From: Petrachloros mirabilis ULC683
Lineage (GTDB): Bacteria > Cyanobacteriota > Cyanobacteriia > Thermosynechococcales > Thermosynechococcaceae
NCBI RefSeq assembly: GCF_009939295.1
Contig: NZ_WVIC01000030.1
Coordinates: 1-56,429 of the forward strand
Reading direction: 5' to 3'
DNA: 56,429 bases
This document shows positions 38,188 through 46,944 of this stretch, in pieces. The notes beneath the pieces were generated by a model. That model did not search any database, was not told the DNA's origin, and was given only the letters and a program-made list of their open reading frames with translations. Both the position numbers and the translations under genes were made by a program. How positions within the stretch are numbered: position 1 is the first letter of the stretch; the number at the start of each line of letters is the position of its first letter.

Positions 38188-38748
38188 TTAAGTATGCTCT
38201 AGCCTATGACGCTTGGGCATTGCTGGAGTTCCGTGACTCACCATCATTGCAGGCAAGTCTGAGAATACACTACTACGAGCCCCGACAACGGCACCTCGGC
38301 CAATGTTAACTCCTGGTGCTACAAAAACGTCAGTGGTAAGCCAAGCTTCGTCTTCGACGATAATGGATAGGTAGACGGCTTGAAAGTCAGGTCGGGTGAG
38401 GTCATGAGTTCCTGCACATAAATAGCCACGCTGGGAAATCACTACATGAGACCCCAGTGTGATCTGGCCAGCGCTGTAAAGAACAACATCATCACCAATC
38501 CAACTCCAGTCCCCAATGGTGAGGTTCCAGGGGTAGAGAATTTTGGCTGAGGAGCGAATGAGAACCTGGTGGCCGATTTTAGCGCCAAAACAGCGAAGTA
38601 GCCATCGTCTCCAGCCGAACATAAACTGGGGGGAGGGTGAAAACAGCACAGATTGAACTATCCACCAGAGCTGCACAATCCACCTGGGACGACCTCGACC
38701 TTCAGGGGGCAGGCGAAATTGGCTCAGATCTTGAACGGGGTTGGGCAT
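38188..38748 (-). CDS. WcaF-like acetyltransferase (left-handed beta helix)
   Basis: 186 residues from the ATG at 38748 (a GTG six codons upstream is also possible). The C-terminal hexapeptide-repeat fold is visible in LTIGDWSWIGDDVVLYSAG, ITLGSHVVISQRGYLCAGTH and VFVAPGVNIGRGAVVGARS. CAGTHD is the WcaF-type catalytic-side segment with His. Such enzymes O-acetylate a sugar of an exopolysaccharide precursor. It is on the same strand as DUF2996 (23 bases upstream) and precedes the autokinase by about 170 bases. Confidence 0.9.
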   Translation of the reverse strand: MPNPVQDLSQFRLPPEGRGRPRWIVQLWWIVQSVLFSPSPQFMFGWRRWLLRCFGAKIGHQVLIRSSAKILYPWNLTIGDWSWIGDDVVLYSAGQITLGSHVVISQRGYLCAGTHDLTRPDFQAVYLSIIVEDEAWLTTDVFVAPGVNIGRGAVVGARSSVFSDLPAMMVSHGTPAMPKRHRLEHT

Positions 38749-38771
38749 GATCGTCGCGGCAGGCACCCACT

Positions 38772-39227
38772 TCAGTTATTGCCGAGCCATTTTTGGGCAT
38801 TAAGTCGCTGCACAACGCCAAAGACCAGCAAGTCTAGGGTGATTTTCCGCTCGTCGCCTAGGAAGGGTTCTATGTCGCTTGTGGAGGTTCCAGAGGAGCA
38901 GGTAAAGGCACGTTGCCCTGTAATGTCGCTTTGGGGAAAGTAGATGGTGAACTGGCGCTGACCTTTTTGCCATTGGCCACTGATTTGGTTATTGGCAAAC
39001 TGAAGACTGAGGTCTTCAATCTTTTTGGCGGTCAATGCTTTTTTAAGTTCAGGCAAGTAATGCTGTTCGACAAATTCGCTAAAGGGTTTTTCTTCGATGG
39101 CAGGGGGCTTGGGGGCTTTGGGGGCAGGCTTGGCTTTGGCTTCAGGTTTAGCTTCAGGCTTGCCTTTGGGAGACTCCACTGCCTCTTGGGTTTTGTCTTC
39201 GGTTTTGGGAGAGGTTTCTTCTGACAT
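38772..39227 (-). CDS. DUF2996 family protein
   Basis: 151 residues. The first 55 residues are a low-complexity Lys/Pro/Ala/Glu tail (KPEAKPEAKAKPAPKAPKPP). The DUF2996 domain follows (FVEQHYLPELKKALT, ISGQWQKGQRQFTIYF, RKITLDLLVFGVVQRLNAQK). The family is restricted to cyanobacteria and plastids; function is not established. Lies 17 bases after the MoaD-like gene on the same strand, so they are likely cotranscribed with thrC. Confidence 0.9.
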   Translation of the reverse strand: MSEETSPKTEDKTQEAVESPKGKPEAKPEAKAKPAPKAPKPPAIEEKPFSEFVEQHYLPELKKALTAKKIEDLSLQFANNQISGQWQKGQRQFTIYFPQSDITGQRAFTCSSGTSTSDIEPFLGDERKITLDLLVFGVVQRLNAQKWLGNN

Positions 39228-39244
39228 AGAAAATGCTCTTAACG

Positions 39245-39520
39245 TCAGCCCCCTGCGATCGCAGGGATAATACTTACTTCATCACCATCTTGGAGGGGGG
39301 TGTTAGCGCCCTCTAGAAAGCGAATATCTTCATTATTGACATAGAAGTTGACAAATCGCCGCAATTCGCCCTGTTCATCACAGAGGCGAGCTTTGATACC
39401 GGGGCAATTTTGCTCCAGGGAATCAAGCAGCTCTACAATCGTCCCCCCTTCACATTGGAGGGTGGCTTGATTTTGGGTCAGTTTTTGCAGGGGGGTAGGA
39501 ATCAGAACTTTAACAGCCAT
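39245..39520 (-). CDS. MoaD/ThiS-family sulfur-carrier-like protein
   Basis: 91-residue ubiquitin-like fold protein: [17 protein letters not shown] at the start and [13 protein letters not shown] at the end. The C-terminal Gly-Gly is what becomes a thiocarboxylate in MoaD, ThiS and Cys[17 protein letters not shown] and the [11 protein letters not shown] loop fit the CysO/MoaD-like group. It lies 62 bases after thrC. The sulfur acceptor is unknown; position beside threonine synthase suggests amino-acid metabolism rather than molybdopterin. Confidence 0.9.
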   Translation of the reverse strand: MAVKVLIPTPLQKLTQNQATLQCEGGTIVELLDSLEQNCPGIKARLCDEQGELRRFVNFYVNNEDIRFLEGANTPLQDGDEVSIIPAIAGG

Positions 39521-39582
39521 AAAATTTGACGTAACGCTCCTCAGCGGCGCTGTTGTTTAACACATGGATTAAGCTCAGGGTC

Positions 39583-40881
39583 TTAAACCAAAACGGGCTG
39601 CCAATCTAGGCGTTCCAGAGTGCGAGAGCGCTCTAGAGCCCGTTCAAAGCTGTCTAGCTTTGGTTCAATGGTGAGGGGTTCGCCCACATAGCCTTGGACG
39701 GCTTCCTGTGTTTTCAGGCCATTGCCGGTGATATAGACGACGGTTTTCTCGTCGGGGTCAATTTTACCGGCTGCGACTAGCTTTTGGAGGACGGCAATGG
39801 TGGTGCCCCCAGCAGTCTCGGTGAAGATGCCTTCTGTTTCGGCTAGCAGCTTGATGCCAGCTACGATTTCAGCATCATTGACCGACTCAATTTGGCCATT
39901 GGTCTTGCGAGCGATGTCGAGGGCATAAACGCCATCGGCGGGATTGCCAATGGCAATGGACTTGGCAATGGTGCTGGGTTTCACCGGGGAAATAAAGTCG
40001 CGCCCTTCTTGATAGGCTTGGGCGATAGGAGAGCAGCCTTCGGCTTGGGCACCACTGAAACGAACGGCTTTGTCAGCGACTAGTCCCACGTCTACAAACT
40101 CGCGGAAGCCTTTGTATATTTTTGTGAACAAAGAGCCGGAGGCCAGAGGTGCCACAATGTGATCAGGGAGTTCCCACCCGAGTTGCTCGGCCACTTCGTA
40201 GCCCAGGGTTTTGGAACCTTCCGAGTAGTAGGGTCGCAGGTTGATATTCACAAACCCCCAGCCATGGGTGTTGGCGACTTCGGAACACAGACGGTTGACT
40301 TGGTCGTAGTTGCCTTCAACGGCCATTACCGTTGGTGCATAGATGAGCGTGCCCATGACCTTGCCCGCTTCTAAGTCCGAGGGAATGAAGACGCAGCAGT
40401 CTAACCCAGCTCGGGCTGCGATCGCAGCCGTTGAGTTGGCCAGATTTCCGGTGCTAGCACAAGACACTGTGGTAAAGCCCAATTCTTGAGCGCGGGTAAG
40501 CGCCACCGACACCACCCGATCCTTGAAGCTGAGGGTGGGCATGTTGACCGCATCGTTCTTGATGTAGAGGTGCTTCAGACCTAAGCGTCGCGCCAAACGC
40601 TTGGCTTGCAATAGGGGCGTCATCCCGGTGCCCATGTCAATGGGGTTATCCGTTGCCACTGGCAGAAAGTCTCGATACCGCCAGATAGAATTGGGGCCAG
40701 CTTGAATCTGCTCCCGAGTCATGCGACCTCGCAGCTTGCTGAAGTCGTAGGCCACTTCTAAGGGGCCAAAGCAATATTCACAGACATGCTGGGCTTTAAG
40801 CTCATACTCAGCGCCACACTCTTTACACTTGAGAGCCTGAAAGGTGGCAGTGGGCGTCGCGGCAACGGAGGCTAGGGTCAT
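39583..40881 (-). CDS. thrC: Threonine synthase
   Basis: PLP-dependent lyase that converts O-phosphohomoserine to threonine. 432 residues; an N-terminal zinc-ribbon-like part has CKEC (19-22) and CEYC (34-37), found in many ThrC proteins. Lys120 in TLSFKDR is the PLP Lys; SCASTGNLANSTAAIAARAG and ETAGGTTIAVLQ are conserved PLP-site segments. It is headed by a leader with three hairpins (40911-40991). MoaD-like and DUF2996 genes follow on the same strand. Confidence 0.96.
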   Translation of the reverse strand: MTLASVAATPTATFQALKCKECGAEYELKAQHVCEYCFGPLEVAYDFSKLRGRMTREQIQAGPNSIWRYRDFLPVATDNPIDMGTGMTPLLQAKRLARRLGLKHLYIKNDAVNMPTLSFKDRVVSVALTRAQELGFTTVSCASTGNLANSTAAIAARAGLDCCVFIPSDLEAGKVMGTLIYAPTVMAVEGNYDQVNRLCSEVANTHGWGFVNINLRPYYSEGSKTLGYEVAEQLGWELPDHIVAPLASGSLFTKIYKGFREFVDVGLVADKAVRFSGAQAEGCSPIAQAYQEGRDFISPVKPSTIAKSIAIGNPADGVYALDIARKTNGQIESVNDAEIVAGIKLLAETEGIFTETAGGTTIAVLQKLVAAGKIDPDEKTVVYITGNGLKTQEAVQGYVGEPLTIEPKLDSFERALERSRTLERLDWQPVLV

Positions 40882-40910
40882 GGATGTGCATCCTCGATAG
40901 CAGCAATTTC

Positions 40911-40991
40911 AGTCATGGGCATCCATGACTCGCTTGATAGTAACACGAGTTATAAAGCTCGTCAAACATACCCGACTCTTTTAGTCGGGTA
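40911..40991 (-). promoter_or_regulatory. Structured leader upstream of thrC (three hairpins)
   Basis: Three inverted repeats in 81 bases: AGTCATGG/CCATGACT with a four-base loop (40911-40930), ACGAG/CTCGT (40945-40962) and TACCCGACT/AGTCGGGTA with a five-base loop (40969-40991). All would be in the thrC 5' leader if transcription starts beyond 40991. No T-run follows any of them, so a simple terminator is unlikely. Riboswitch, operator or repeat remains are all possible. Confidence 0.4.
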
Positions 40992-41026
40992 TAAGATTTA
41001 AGGTTCTAGCCCCTCTCCCAGCATTG

Positions 41027-41388
41027 CTACGGTGCACACACAAATTTAATGAACGTGAGTTCGACAGCTCTCGTCTGCCCTCACCCCCTAGCCCCCTCTC
41101 CCAACATTGGGAGAGGGGGAACAGAGCACAAATTCAAGGTTTTAGCCCCTCTCCCAGGATTGGGAGAGGGGTTGGGGTGAGGGCGGATAAGTCGTCGAAC
41201 TCACGTATAATGAAGAGGCTTAAAAAGCCTCTAAAATCCTTGCACTCGCCCCCCTGCCCCCCTCGCGAAGCGTGCCCGAAGGGCGTAATTTGGGGGGTTC
41301 TGAATATTTCACAGTCCCCCAGCATGGGGGATGTAGGGGGCGAATGCAGGGTGGAATCGTTTTTCCCAGACTTGTGTGTACACCGAAG
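41027..41388 (+). repeat. Repeat D, copy 2 (interrupted by repeat E)
   Basis: Ends CTACGGTGCACACACAA and TTGTGTGTACACCGAAG are imperfect terminal inverted repeats, like D1. CAGCATTG stands on both sides (41019-41026 and 41389-41396): an 8-bp target-site duplication. Without the inserted E element it is about 205 bases and aligns with D1 throughout. Confidence 0.75.
41053..41207. repeat. Repeat E (155 bp, perfect 13-bp TIRs, inserted in D2)
   Basis: ACGTGAGTTCGAC at 41053-41065 and GTCGAACTCACGT at 41194-41206 are perfect 13-base inverted repeats. TAATGA lies on both sides, a probable 6-bp target duplication. The interior has two CCCCTCTCCCA...TGGGAGAGGGG palindromes. The insertion point is clear by comparison with D1, which lacks E at this place. 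Confidence 0.75.
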
Positions 41389-41445
41389 CAGCATTGGGAG
41401 AGGGGTTGGGGTGAGGGCAGGCAAGAGCTATCGAACTTACGTTCA

Positions 41446-42015
41446 TCAACGCTTATCACCGACAAAGGGCGTGCCCCAGTGCTGCCAGTTTTCTTTGTTG
41501 AATGGGGAGCGCCATGTATGGATGAACTGCCGCTCTAGTTGCTGGCGATCGCGGGTCAGTTGAGGAGCGCAGGGCCAAAACCCAATTTGCAACTGGGTGG
41601 GAATCTGAAGCTGATAGTGAAGCTCACGATAGTTGGCCAGATAGCGCTTGCAGTCGTGTACCCCTTTCCAGCGCTGGTGAGCCTTTCCCGTTTCGCCCAC
41701 GTACAGCAGAATCGGCACTTCAGCATCAATGACAAAGTAAAGGGAAGGCTCCCCAGCATCGCTGACCCGCCAGCGCCAAAACTCAGTATTTTGCTGACGC
41801 AGCTCAAAGGGGTTCAGCTCTAGAGCTGGGTTGGGTTCCCTTGAAAAAAGACTGCCCTGGGCTATGGGCTGACTTTGTACCTGCTGCTGAAACCGAAAAA
41901 CTCGCTGTTTCCATTCCTGTAAGGCAGCGGCACTCATTTGGAGCCGAGGTTGATGACTACGGCGGGGCTGGCGATAGCGAATGGGCTCAGGGAAGAGGGA
42001 TTGTTGTTCATCCAT
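41446..42015 (-). CDS. GIY-YIG nuclease-family protein
   Basis: 189 residues from the ATG at 42015 (MDEQQSLFPEP). The longer open frame to 42258 covers antisense of the antiporter start and is not native; an ATG at 42081 is another option. VPILLYVGETGKAHQRWKG is the GIY-YIG core: Tyr, Gly and the catalytic-side Arg are visible, and QQLERQFIHTWRSPFNKENW holds the Glu-containing and Asn-containing segments. N-terminal part is Gln/Arg-rich. Single-domain GIY-YIG proteins act on DNA in known cases; role here unknown. TGATGA stops abut a repeat end. Confidence 0.78.
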   Translation of the reverse strand: MDEQQSLFPEPIRYRQPRRSHQPRLQMSAAALQEWKQRVFRFQQQVQSQPIAQGSLFSREPNPALELNPFELRQQNTEFWRWRVSDAGEPSLYFVIDAEVPILLYVGETGKAHQRWKGVHDCKRYLANYRELHYQLQIPTQLQIGFWPCAPQLTRDRQQLERQFIHTWRSPFNKENWQHWGTPFVGDKR

Positions 42016-42181
42016 GGGGATTGGGTCTATCTGTGCCGAGCTGTCTGTGCCAAGCTGTCTGTACCATTGAGCCTTCATCATATCGGCATTGATTCTGCGC
42101 TGCGCAAGCCTGTCCGATACACTTGTGAATGGTGTTTTGGCCGGTGTGCGGATGGACTTTTTTTTGGCGGCAGAAGGGGTG

Positions 42182-43720
42182 ATGGAGCATGATACTGCGA
42201 TCGCAACCAATCTGAAGCAGTTCTTGCTGGTGTTATCGGTCTCTTTGAGCGTTGCCACCCTGCCTCAGGTGGTGAGCTGGTTTCGGCAAATTCCCTATAC
42301 CTTGCTACTGGTGATTGTGGGTGCTTGCCTCGCCTTTGTGGATGTACGACTGGTGAACCTGTCACCGGAACTGATTTTGACCATCTTCTTGCCCCCACTC
42401 CTTTTTGAGGCCGCCTGGAACCTGAAGTGGGAAAACCTCAAGCGAGATTTTATCCCCATCAGCCTCTATGCCGTATTTGGCGTGGTCATTACCATTGCCG
42501 GTATCGCCTTCGGTCTCAATCAATGGGTGGGACTGCCCCTGAGTACGGCCTTGTTAATTGGAGCCAGCCTATCTGCCACCGATCCAGTTTCCGTGGTGGC
42601 TCTGTTTCGAGAATTAGGAGCCAGTAAGCGCCTGACTACGCTGATGGAAGGCGAAAGCTTGTTCAATGACGGTATGGCAGTGGTAGCCTTTGGATTTCTG
42701 GTCGCCTTGTCCCTGGGGTTAGCCGAACCCGATCCACCTACGCTGGTGGCCAAACTAATCACAGTCGTTGGCATTGGGGTTGGGGTTGGCGGCCTGATTG
42801 GCTTCGGTATTTCCTACCTCACCCAGCGATTTGATCTTCCCCTTGTTGAGCAATCTCTGACCCTTGTCTCCGCCTATGGCACCTATTTAATTACCGAAGA
42901 CTTGGGCGGCTCTGGGGTGATTGGAGTGGTCACCACCGGGTTGATTTTGGGGAACTTTGGCTCTCGAATTGGCATGAATCCCCGCACCCGCCTGATTGTC
43001 ACCGAGTTTTGGGACTTTCTCGCCTTTTTTGTCAACTCCATTGTCTTTTTGTTAATTGGCGACCAAATTCAATATGCTGTCTTAGGAGAAAATCTACCGA
43101 TCATTGGGGTCACCATTGTGGCGATGCTGGCGACTCGGGCTCTGTCGATGTATGGCTTGAGTGCCCTCAGCAATGTGTTCACCCAGTCTGACATCAACCT
43201 GCGACAGCAAACCGTGCTGTGGTGGGGCGGTCTACGGGGGTCGGTCTCTATTGCCCTGGCCTTAAGCGTTCCCACTATTTTGGGAGAGCGGCAAGAGGTG
43301 ATTGCCACGGTGTTCGGCGTAGTCCTATTCACACTGTTGTTCCAGGGGCTAACCACCAAGCCCTTATTAGAAACACTGGACTTGCTCGAAGATCAACCTC
43401 AGCAGCAAGAATACCTGACCCTGATGGCGCGTCGGGCTGCTCTCAAGCGCGTCCTAGACTTTCTTCAAACTGCTGAGCGACCTGGCTTGGATCCTGAATA
43501 TAGTCGCTACCAAGTGGCGTTGCTGGAAGGTCAACTCAGTAAGCTGGCGTCGGAAGTGGAGACTTTGCAACGCCAGCATCCTTCCTTGAAGGAGTTTTCT
43601 CAAGAGCAATTGCGCGAGGAGCTGATGGCCATAGAGGCAGACACCTATGCTGAGCTCACCAAGACCGGTCGTTTGAAGCAAGAATTGGCTCCTTTTTTAC
43701 CAGAGATTCTTGCGGAGTGA
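42182..43720 (+). CDS. CPA1-type sodium/proton antiporter
   Basis: About 512 residues with twelve or so membrane helices. Ion-binding signature: SATDPVSVVALF (with the key Asp) and MEGESLFNDGMAVVAFG. A helix with GGSGVIGVVTTGLILGNFG and the conserved Arg segment WGGLRGSVSIALAL follow. The last 85 residues are a cytosolic helical tail (YQVALLEGQLSKLASEVETL). It exports sodium in exchange for protons. Three starts are possible in frame: TTG 42089, ATG 42152 and ATG 42182; the last is chosen because the helices start right after it. Confidence 0.93.
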   Translation: MEHDTAIATNLKQFLLVLSVSLSVATLPQVVSWFRQIPYTLLLVIVGACLAFVDVRLVNLSPELILTIFLPPLLFEAAWNLKWENLKRDFIPISLYAVFGVVITIAGIAFGLNQWVGLPLSTALLIGASLSATDPVSVVALFRELGASKRLTTLMEGESLFNDGMAVVAFGFLVALSLGLAEPDPPTLVAKLITVVGIGVGVGGLIGFGISYLTQRFDLPLVEQSLTLVSAYGTYLITEDLGGSGVIGVVTTGLILGNFGSRIGMNPRTRLIVTEFWDFLAFFVNSIVFLLIGDQIQYAVLGENLPIIGVTIVAMLATRALSMYGLSALSNVFTQSDINLRQQTVLWWGGLRGSVSIALALSVPTILGERQEVIATVFGVVLFTLLFQGLTTKPLLETLDLLEDQPQQQEYLTLMARRAALKRVLDFLQTAERPGLDPEYSRYQVALLEGQLSKLASEVETLQRQHPSLKEFSQEQLREELMAIEADTYAELTKTGRLKQELAPFLPEILAE

Positions 43721-43797
43721 TTGCGTGAAGGAGTCTACGCCCCTTGCTGGGCAAAAGCCTGGAACGATGGTTGCGAACTCGATTGGATTGGGTAGTA

Positions 43798-43917
43798 CTC
43801 GGAATGTCCCCCAATTTGGGGGGTTCTGAATATCTCACAGTCCCCCAGAATGGGGGATGTAGGGGGCAAATGCAGGGTGAAATCGTTTTTCTCAGACTTA
43901 CTGTATACACCGTAGCC
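43798..43917 (+). repeat. Repeat D, copy 3 (right part)
   Basis: Matches the right 60% of D1/D2, from GGGGGGTTCTGAATATCTCA and the CCCCCAGAATGGGGG palindrome to the end CTGTATACACCGTAGCC. The left end with its terminal repeat is missing. It lies between the antiporter and gloA stops. Confidence 0.7.
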
Positions 43918-44014
43918 CTTTTGGGGAGAAGGGGCTAGGGGATGAGGGCAAGTCTTCTCAGGGATATTTAGGTTGAAGTCGCACCCAAAATGACAAGACT
44001 TCTGGAAAGCGTGA

Positions 44015-44401
44015 TCAAGACTTGGTTTGAATCAGCTCCACTTTATACCCATCGGGATCTTCCACGAAGGCAATCACCGTGGTGCCATGTTTCATGGGGC
44101 CAGGTTCCCGGGTGACTTTGCCGCCCTGGCCTTGGATCTGTTCACAGGCGCTATAAATATCATTCACCCCTAGGGCAATATGGCCATAGGCATTGCCTAG
44201 ATCGTAGTGATCTACGCCCCAATTATGGGTCAGCTCCAGAACCGTGTGGTCGGACTCATCGCCATAGCCGACAAAGGCCAGGGTAAACTCACCCCCCGGA
44301 TAGTCTTTACGACGCAGCAGTTTCATGCCCAGGACGTTGCAATAGAAGTCCAGAGATCGCTCCAGATCACCCACTCGCAGCATAGTATGTAAAATTCTCA
44401 T
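44015..44401 (-). CDS. gloA: Lactoylglutathione lyase (glyoxalase I)
   Basis: 128 residues from the ATG at 44401 ([20 protein letters not shown]). The four metal ligands of glyoxalase I are at the positions known from E. coli: H5, E56, H74 and E122. It detoxifies methylglyoxal by converting its hemithioacetal to lactoylglutathione. An upstream in-frame start at 44464 would add 21 residues without likeness. It is divergent from eno, with a 98-base promoter region between. Confidence 0.96.
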   Translation of the reverse strand: MRILHTMLRVGDLERSLDFYCNVLGMKLLRRKDYPGGEFTLAFVGYGDESDHTVLELTHNWGVDHYDLGNAYGHIALGVNDIYSACEQIQGQGGKVTREPGPMKHGTTVIAFVEDPDGYKVELIQTKS

Positions 44402-44493
44402 GACCGAATTCGCCTGTATCGACAGTTGCAGCATAGAACTGGTTACATTCTGGCGCGATCGCACCTAGGATGGATAAGGATTTAGAGGGTTAA

Positions 44494-45789
<1,296 letters not shown>

Positions 45790-45794
45790 TTCCC

Positions 45795-46484
45795 ATGCCA
45801 CTGCCTACCGTCATTTTGCCGGGATACCTGGCTCCCGCCCAGGACTATGTTGGTCTGCAACAAACCCTCCAGGATCAGGGTATTAACGCCACCATCGTGC
45901 CGCTGCGGCGATCCGATTGGTATGTCACCCTGGGGGGTCGCCCTGTCACCCCCATTCTGGCGCGCTTGGCCGCCACGATTCAGCAGGTCTGCCAAACCCA
46001 CAATACGGAGCAGGTGAACCTGATTGGCCATTCTGCTGGAGGGTGGATTGCCCGGATTTATCTGGGTTTGACCCCCTACTGTGGACAGGTTTGGCACGGC
46101 TTGCCCCAGGTACGCACCCTGATCACCCTGGGCACCCCCCACACCAGCCTGGAGCGGTGGACCCGCCGCAATCTGGACTTTGTGAATAGGAATTATCCGG
46201 GGGCATTTTATCCCCAGATCACCTATGTGTGTGTGGCCGGAAAGGCCATTTTGGGGCAGCGTTCCTGGCAACTGGGGCAGTGGTTTACCTACCAGAGCTA
46301 TGCCCTCACCTGTGGCCAGGGAAGCTGCTGGGGGGATGGGGTGACGCCCATTGCCGCTGCCCATCTCAAGGGGGCTAAAAATCTGGTACTCGATCAGGTG
46401 TTTCACTCCCCCTCCCGCCGCCAGGGGCGACGTTGGTATGGCTCCCCTGAGGTGGTGAAATCTTGGGTTGAAGATCTAGGCTAA
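45795..46484 (+). CDS. Lipase-like alpha/beta hydrolase
   Basis: 229 residues. PTVILPGYLAPAQDYVGLQQ starts the fold with the oxyanion-side glycine; VNLIGHSAGGWIARIYLG is the nucleophile elbow (GHSAGG, Ser). TLGTPHTSLE is typical of triacylglycerol lipase-like and PGAP1-like proteins; candidate acid and base are the Asp in CWGDGVTPI and the His in VLDQVFHSPS. No signal peptide. Five bases after eno, but this linkage gives no clue to substrate. Confidence 0.87.
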   Translation: MPLPTVILPGYLAPAQDYVGLQQTLQDQGINATIVPLRRSDWYVTLGGRPVTPILARLAATIQQVCQTHNTEQVNLIGHSAGGWIARIYLGLTPYCGQVWHGLPQVRTLITLGTPHTSLERWTRRNLDFVNRNYPGAFYPQITYVCVAGKAILGQRSWQLGQWFTYQSYALTCGQGSCWGDGVTPIAAAHLKGAKNLVLDQVFHSPSRRQGRRWYGSPEVVKSWVEDLG

Positions 46485-46511
46485 ACTAGATATGTTTTCA
46501 GGAGCTGCCGT

Positions 46512-46694
46512 TTGCCAACCCTCAAACAGACCCACACCACTTTATTTTTGTGTCAGTTGCTTTCAAACTTATATCAATCCATCCATATCTTTCGCTATGA
46601 CGAAAGTTTGAAAACACTCTACATTCAGGCTGGGATCGCTGATGAAATTGCGCTTCTGATTTATGAAGATGGTAGCTGGGAGTTTGTTTTATGA
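46512..46694 (+). CDS. DUF6888-family small protein
   Basis: 60 residues, starting at a TTG (46512) with AGGAG eight or so bases upstream. CQLLSNLYQSIHIFRYDE and LIYEDGSWEFVL match the small cyanobacterial DUF6888 family. Its stop overlaps the ATG of the next gene (ATGA), which is the usual coupling of DUF6888 with DUF6887. Function unknown; two-gene coupling recalls toxin-antitoxin pairs, but neither protein shows a toxin motif. Confidence 0.8.
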   Translation: MPTLKQTHTTLFLCQLLSNLYQSIHIFRYDESLKTLYIQAGIADEIALLIYEDGSWEFVL

Positions 46695-46921
46695 ACCAAA
46701 ACCTAGACCAAATGACAAATTCTGAGCTGAAGCAGTATCTATCAGATCATAGAAATGAAGAAGAAACGTTCCGCTCAGCACTACAAGTTTTGATGAGTCG
46801 CCGCGATCCAAATTCCAGACGTCAGCCCTATCCATTTGACCTTGTTGATCCAGAACGAGAGGTCAAAGAAATCTTAGCGAAAAAAGTCGCTACTTCCGAA
46901 CCCAAAGTAACAGATGATTAG
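46691..46921 (+). CDS. DUF6887-family small protein
   Basis: 76 residues. NLDQMTNSELKQYLSDHRNE (3-22) is the family N-terminal helix; the middle is Arg/Asp-rich and the tail charged (VKEILAKKVATSEPKVTDD). Overlaps the DUF6888 gene by four bases. Both genes are followed by the large membrane protein after 23 bases. Confidence 0.78.
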   Translation: MNQNLDQMTNSELKQYLSDHRNEEETFRSALQVLMSRRDPNSRRQPYPFDLVDPEREVKEILAKKVATSEPKVTDD

Positions 46922-46944
46922 TTTAGCAAGCTGTTAGATCTTTT

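Larger units (their letters stand above)
41001..41445. repeat. Outer repeat of a nested set (E-like element, interrupted by D2)
   Basis: AGGTTCTAGCCCCTCTCCCAGCATTG (given to 20 bases: AGGTTCTAGCCCCTCTCCCA) at 41001 and GGGAGAGGGGTTGGGGTGAG from 41396 to ATCGAACTTACGT at 41445 together match the right half of repeat E. D2 is inserted into its central CCCCTCTCCCA/TGGGAGAGGGG palindrome. Its right end lies directly after the stop of the GIY-YIG gene. Confidence 0.65.

Noticed and set aside
41024-41563. Long plus-strand frame across the nested repeats
   Set aside because: Made of repeat sequence and antisense of the GIY-YIG gene.
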